From Atherix ibis (taxonomy: Eukaryota; Arthropoda; Insecta; Diptera; Athericidae): DNA of 64,000 nucleotides. The translations under genes and the position numbers were made by a program. Shown here piece by piece: positions 59,861 to 64,000 of the stretch. Under the pieces are notes generated by a model that saw only the letters and a program-made list of their open reading frames with translations, did not search any database and had not been told where the DNA came from. The stretch covers positions 36,181,212 to 36,245,211 of the forward strand of contig OY282609.1 in the NCBI GenBank assembly GCA_958298945.1, in the 5' to 3' direction. How positions within the stretch are numbered: the first letter of the stretch is position 1; the number at the start of each line of letters is the position of its first letter.

Positions 59861-61290
59861 TTCTACGGCGTTTTTTCTTATTCTCTAGAATTATAATCTG
59901 CAGTACTGTTCACTTATTGCGAAGCGTAATAAAAGTGTTCTCTTAATTTTCACTATATTAATTTATGTAGAAAATTGCAAAAAATGTGTTTTCAAATAGA
60001 TTCTCAAGTCCACAAATTACACCCGGCGCAACCTTAAATTAAATACACACATTCCTACTTATACACATTTATTCCAATTGCCGAACTACAATAAATTTTT
60101 TCCTCAATCCGTAATGCCATAGACAATCTAATACAGCAGTTATTGTCAAATAGTTGCTATAGCCTACTTGTGTTAAGATATTCATTTAGAGACAAAATCA
60201 AATTATTCGTATTAATAATCCAACTGTAATTCTCAACTTTCTAAAAGAAAAAAGAATCGCTATAATTATAATATATATAAAAAATTGATGAATACATTCA
60301 AAAAAACCTTCATTTATTTAAGTATTTACCATAAACAAAAATTTAATTGTAACTAATGTTAAAATAATATATCATAAACTGAGATATCATTCAAATTCAC
60401 AAATACAATTCGATTTTTAAACAATACAATAATTATTTATTTAAATATTTATAAATGAAAAGTTGTCATTGCACCCAATAATGAATAGACAGTTTAAAAA
60501 TGCAATAGTAGAAAATTTTAAGTGGGATTTATATATAACATTAGTTTGTTTATTATTATTGTTGATAGTTATTTTGTTTTTTTCCGTTAAACAAGTTTCA
60601 GATTGAGATGTATTGTAAGACCAATTTCACTCTGAAATTGATTGTTTTTTTCTTACTATTTAAATCAACCACTTACTGTTAGATAGTTTCATAAATTGCT
60701 TCGCATTTCTTTTAGAAGATGCACTCAAATTTGAATAATTTAAAAAAAATACCAAAACTCCCTTATTTTAATAGAAATTACCATAAGATTACTCAAATTG
60801 GATTTATTTTATTTAAGATAATATTTAAATATATACATATATCAATTTTATTTATAGACAAATAGAATGAAAAACATTAACTCATTACTCAACTTAATCT
60901 TAATGTAACTTATATTATCCTTGCACATTTAAAAAAGACCGCTTTTGTAAATAATATTTAAGGACAGAATTTTTTTTGATAGCCTCACAACGGGCAACGT
61001 GAGTTAAGTCCAAGGATATGACGTTTGTTCAACTAGTTCTGCATATGTTTGTGGAGTGCGGGCATGATGAGATAGGCGAGAGGAATTTATAGTGTTTAAG
61101 GAAACAAATCGGAAAGCTTCTTTTCAACTTTATTTTAACTACGAAAAAGGATTTATCTTTCCACAATTGGAACTTTATCCAATTGTATTAAGCTTTAAAA
61201 TAATATTAAAAGACTAGAGAATAGTGTAATGTTTTATACATACGTAGTAGGAGTGTTTAAATATTTTCTACTGAAATAGCAATAGTGATA
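59861..61290. promoter_or_regulatory. Divergent promoter region between Cand1 and the FERM gene
   Basis: 1.4 kb between opposite start codons, with no ORF of note. Both transcripts must start here unless the FERM gene has distant upstream exons. The 250 bases flanking each start are less AT-rich than the centre. I could not assign TATA or DRE elements with confidence. Confidence 0.5.
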
Positions 61291-61380
61291 ATGTTTAGAA
61301 ATCGGAATGAAGGTAATATTGTGTATAAGTGCACTGTTCGTCTCCTCGAGGATTCCGATGTTCTTGAGTGTGAATTTCAG
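61291..61380 (+). CDS. FERM gene exon 1
   Basis: The ATG at 61291 is chosen because it puts a short MFRNRNEG leader before the first FERM strand (a TAG at 61276 and the TGA/TAA-rich sequence upstream close the frame). The exon ends TTTCAG|GTGATT in phase 0. Confidence 0.85.
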
Positions 61381-64000
61381 GTGATTATTATTAATGATGT
61401 CAGTATATTTAATTCGTGCCGGAAATCATTTAGATTTTTTTATGATAAATTAATGAATGCAAAAAAAATCAATTAATTGCAATGGAATCGACCGGAACGT
61501 AATTTGGCAATTTGACGGGCAGTGTCATCTGTATGTCAGTGCTCTTTGGAAAATTAATTTTCTTCAAATTCACCCGGGAAAAATGATTTCCGGTATTCTA
61601 TGCAAATAGCCGCCAAAGTCCTTTAGTTTCAGTTACTAAAGTCGATCTAATGAATAATGCATGAGTCATGTTATTTTTATTGTCAATAAATTTAATTATA
61701 TTCAAGTTTATTATGGTATATTTAGGTTCATAATGCATAATTTATGATTTTCACCATATTCGTGTTAATGTTCAATAGTATTTCTGCCCTTCTGTTTCAA
61801 TTTTTTTCTGTTGGAAAATTTTCATATTTCAGCCAAATCATAAGGGGAATTTTTTACTGCAATACGTGTGCGAACAACTGGAAATAAACGCTAAGGACTA
61901 CTTTGGTCTACGTTATGTTGATTCATCTAAACAAAGAGTAAATATCATCATATGGTCTTTATATATTTATTCATTTGCTCTAAAAACTATGAAAATTGTT
62001 ATACTAATTTTCTATTTTCGTATACTTTTTTTGTTGTTGTTTATATATTTATATTTTGTGGCTCCTTTCCATTTATTTTCTTTTTAAATTAGCATTGGCT
62101 GGACTTAGCCAAATCAATAGTAAAACAAGTCAAAGGTAAATGTATTTAGTAAAATTGAATTAGTAATATTTGAAATTAATATTTTATTTTAAATTTTTAG
62201 ATGTTGAACCAGTTCTATTTTCATTTCGTGTCAAATTTTATCCTGCTGATCCATTCCGGTTAACTGGAAATGGTCGTCTTATGCTGTATCAGCAACTAAA
62301 ACGGGATCTTCGGCATGGCCGTTTATATTGTTCTGCAGGTGAAGCTGCTGCACTCGGAGCGCTTATAGTACAAGGTTTGTAAAATATGAAATAGTTTGGG
62401 TAAATTTAAAAAAATCTACACTATATAGATCAGTATAATTTTAATATCATACAACGTATATTGTATTCATATTTGGTATTAAGTCTATAATATACTATAT
62501 ATAGACTTTAATCTAAAAATAAAACTAGCCAACCGCACACATCGGTTCCTTATTGGATGAAACAGGGTTATATCTGTGAATTATGTCACAAAAGTACTTG
62601 CCTACAACAATTAAAAAAAGATCGAGCCCATAGTACAAATACTCATAATTTAAAATAAAGAAAAAAATGTGTAAAACAAAAAAGTTATTATATAAGATTC
62701 AATGAGCAGATGCCAAAATGAAATGACGAGAAATTATTCGCTTGAAAGACAGTTTTAATTAAAATTAAATTTTAATTTTGAAAAATATTTCATTTATTAT
62801 TATTTTAATTTCAATTTTATAAACTTTTATGATAATTACTGTGTTTCCTGTATATTGAATTACTAAAACGTATTTCGATTAATGTACCATGAAATCACTG
62901 TCGAATCAAAAATATATACTATTAAAAGTTATTGCTTATAGTTAGTTTACGTCAGCTTCTTTAGTGAGCTTAAGCAAGTAGAAATGGACTTTGTCTTAAT
63001 ACAATTTTATATATTGTTAGTTACCGTTTCAACGAGTATTTATGGGGCAAATGTAATTATATTCGATTATGTTTTGCAACTAATTTTTCATAATTTTTAT
63101 TTTAATTCAGACTGGCAAAGAGTATAAAGTCCACAAATTAGATCAGTGTAAAAAGCCTGACCATCAATTGGCAAATATTAACTTAACTTCAATAAATCGA
63201 AATCTGGTGAACATATTTTATTTAAATGGGAATTTGACAGTTAACGAAGACATTAAAGGTACTATTGAACTGGCTGTACAAGTTAAACGATGTAACATGG
63301 ATTCTACAAACTGTATAAAATATAACAATTTTCGTAATACGAATATATGCGGTCTATTTGATGGAAATGATTGGGCAGGGCTTATTAAAGCTGCTAATCC
63401 AAAATTAAAGTGTCCTATAACAAAACAAGTTTATCAGTTTGCTAATGGGGAAATTGATATGAATCCGTTGTCAAATCTTCCTCTTGAGGGCTTTCGATGG
63501 TTAATTACTATGGAATTTTTAGAGGTGAAGGCTCAAAATATATCCTCAACATTAAAAACTATGCGAACAATTGTTTGCCTAGAAATTGATATTGCTGTTC
63601 GCAAAGCAAGAGCTAGAAAAATTACTAAATTGAAAAATAGAAAAGGTTGATTTAAGTATTCGAATTGCATACAATAAACTAGCAACCGTTTTACTGATAT
63701 TTTGCATTATAAATTGAAATTTTTTGATATAGCACAATTTCACTTTTGATTATTTTTCATGCACAATTATGCTTTTTGTTTATAAATTATTCGAAAAATA
63801 AAACTGATTAAAAGTCTATTTCATCTGTATTTTTTTCTGTTTTAACAATCCAATAATTGTCATTTACTCATATTCTGTTGAAAATCTCAGAGGAACTGGG
63901 TGATTATGATCCAGAAATTCATGTCGGTGATTATGTATCTCCTTTGCGGTTGGCGCTTCGCCAAACGGATACATTAGAAAGAAAAGTTATGGAATTGCAT
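61291..64000 (+). CDS. FERM-domain protein of the FRMD3/FRMD5 type, N-terminal part (runs off the window)
   Basis: Five exons: 61291-61380, 61833-61937, 62093-62135, 62201-62374, 63891 to the edge (174 codons in the window). Phases agree throughout. The protein starts directly with the FERM F1 lobe ([20 protein letters not shown]), then [20 protein letters not shown] and [15 protein letters not shown]. The F2 lobe follows with [43 protein letters not shown] and [32 protein letters not shown]...GRL and ELGDYD are FERM hallmarks. FERM proteins link membrane proteins and phosphoinositides to cortical actin. The pattern fits FRMD3/5 and, from memory, Drosophila CG5022. The F3 lobe and C-terminus lie outside. 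Intron 4 contains another gene. Confidence 0.9.
61833..61937 (+). CDS. FERM gene exon 2
   Basis: Acceptor ATATTTCAG and donor AGA|GTAAAT. It encodes [17 protein letters not shown] and [14 protein letters not shown], phase 0 at both ends. Confidence 0.92.
62093..62135 (+). CDS. FERM gene exon 3 (43 nt)
   Basis: A micro-exon, [14 protein letters not shown], between AAATTAG and AAAG|GTAAAT. Its length shifts the phase to 1, matched by exon 4. Confidence 0.9.
62201..62374 (+). CDS. FERM gene exon 4
   Basis: Acceptor TTTTTAG. It encodes [18 protein letters not shown] through [12 protein letters not shown], the core of the F2 lobe. The donor is CAAG|GTTTGT in phase 1. Confidence 0.92.
62984..63650 (+). 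CDS. Small secreted protein, DUF1091/MD-2-like family (nested gene, two exons)
   Basis: Exons 62984-63052 and 63111-63650 give 202 residues. The 58-nt intron (GTAATT...TTCAG) sits right after the signal peptide [21 protein letters not shown], a layout usual in fly DUF1091 genes. The mature part has six cysteines (in DQC, VKRC, TNC, NIC, LKC, TIVC), two N-glycosylation sites (NLT, NIS) and blocks [16 protein letters not shown] and [15 protein letters not shown]. These fit the C...CP...LPxGxY-type core of that insect family, thought to be secreted and lipid-binding or chemosensory-like. It ends in a basic tail [16 protein letters not shown]. Family assignment is from pattern memory. The gene itself is well supported by signal peptide, phases and poly(A) signal. 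Confidence 0.75.
63797..63802 (+). promoter_or_regulatory. Candidate poly(A) signal of the nested secreted-protein gene
   Basis: AATAAA lies 147 nt after the stop codon and about 90 nt before the next FERM exon. Use of it would terminate the nested transcript inside the host intron. Confidence 0.5.
63891..64000 (+). CDS. FERM gene exon 5 (partial)
   Basis: It begins AG GAA CTG after TCTCAG, completing a Glu codon split after 62374. It encodes [16 protein letters not shown] and then [19 protein letters not shown], and continues past the window edge. Confidence 0.9.

Larger units (their letters stand above)
62375..63890 (+). other. FERM gene intron 4, host of a nested gene
   Basis: A 1.5 kb intron from GTTTGT to AAAATCTCAG. 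It carries the complete two-exon secreted-protein gene at 62984-63650 on the same strand, with its own start, stop and AATAAA. Confidence 0.85.

Overview
The window looks like nuclear DNA of a higher fly (Diptera, Brachycera). The background is strongly AT-rich. The genes have small and large GT-AG introns, and the three recognisable host proteins (CAND1, a FRMD3/5-type FERM protein, and a muscle or actin-associated protein with PDZ-LIM-like short motifs) read like orthologues of Drosophila genes. The mix of mariner, jockey and RTE-like elements would fit a tephritid fruit fly, but the species cannot be fixed from the sequence alone.

Layout. 1-12326 is AT-rich intergenic DNA with at least two decayed mariner-family transposases (7085-7690, 9830-10125). 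12327-36490 (+) is one large gene. I could assemble ten exons whose phases all agree (2,175 codons plus stop). It has a 10.4 kb first intron, a 5.2 kb intron filled with repeats (tandem duplication, jockey remnant, mariner relic, 73-bp inverted repeat), and a 3.7 kb acidic terminal exon. 36491-55383 is intergenic and repeat-rich. It holds a defective element with TATACAG... terminal inverted repeats (38926-39687), a GC-rich unclassified segment with a coiled-coil ORF (40690-41605), a second jockey remnant (46430-47610), an intact full-length RTE-like retrotransposon with a perfect 13-bp target duplication (49174-52486), a diverged 220-bp dimer, and a 34-bp minisatellite next to a tRNA-like box.

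55384-59860 (-) is a complete eight-exon Cand1 gene (1,233 codons), whose first intron uses a GC-AG splice pair. A 1.4 kb divergent intergenic region separates it from a FERM-domain gene (61291 to beyond the right edge, +). An intron of that gene contains a complete two-exon gene for a small secreted protein (62984-63650, +).

Biology. CAND1 is the exchange factor for cullin-RING ligase substrate receptors. The FERM protein is a membrane-cytoskeleton adaptor. The large gene probably encodes a Z-disc or actin-bundle scaffold. No functional link between them is visible beyond proximity. The most unusual item is the retrotransposon: its first 113 bases form a 5S-rRNA-like unit (closing stem and internal box A, IE and box C elements), followed at once by a tRNA T-arm/box-B hairpin and then an uninterrupted endonuclease-reverse transcriptase ORF. 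That arrangement suggests RNA polymerase III control of an autonomous LINE.
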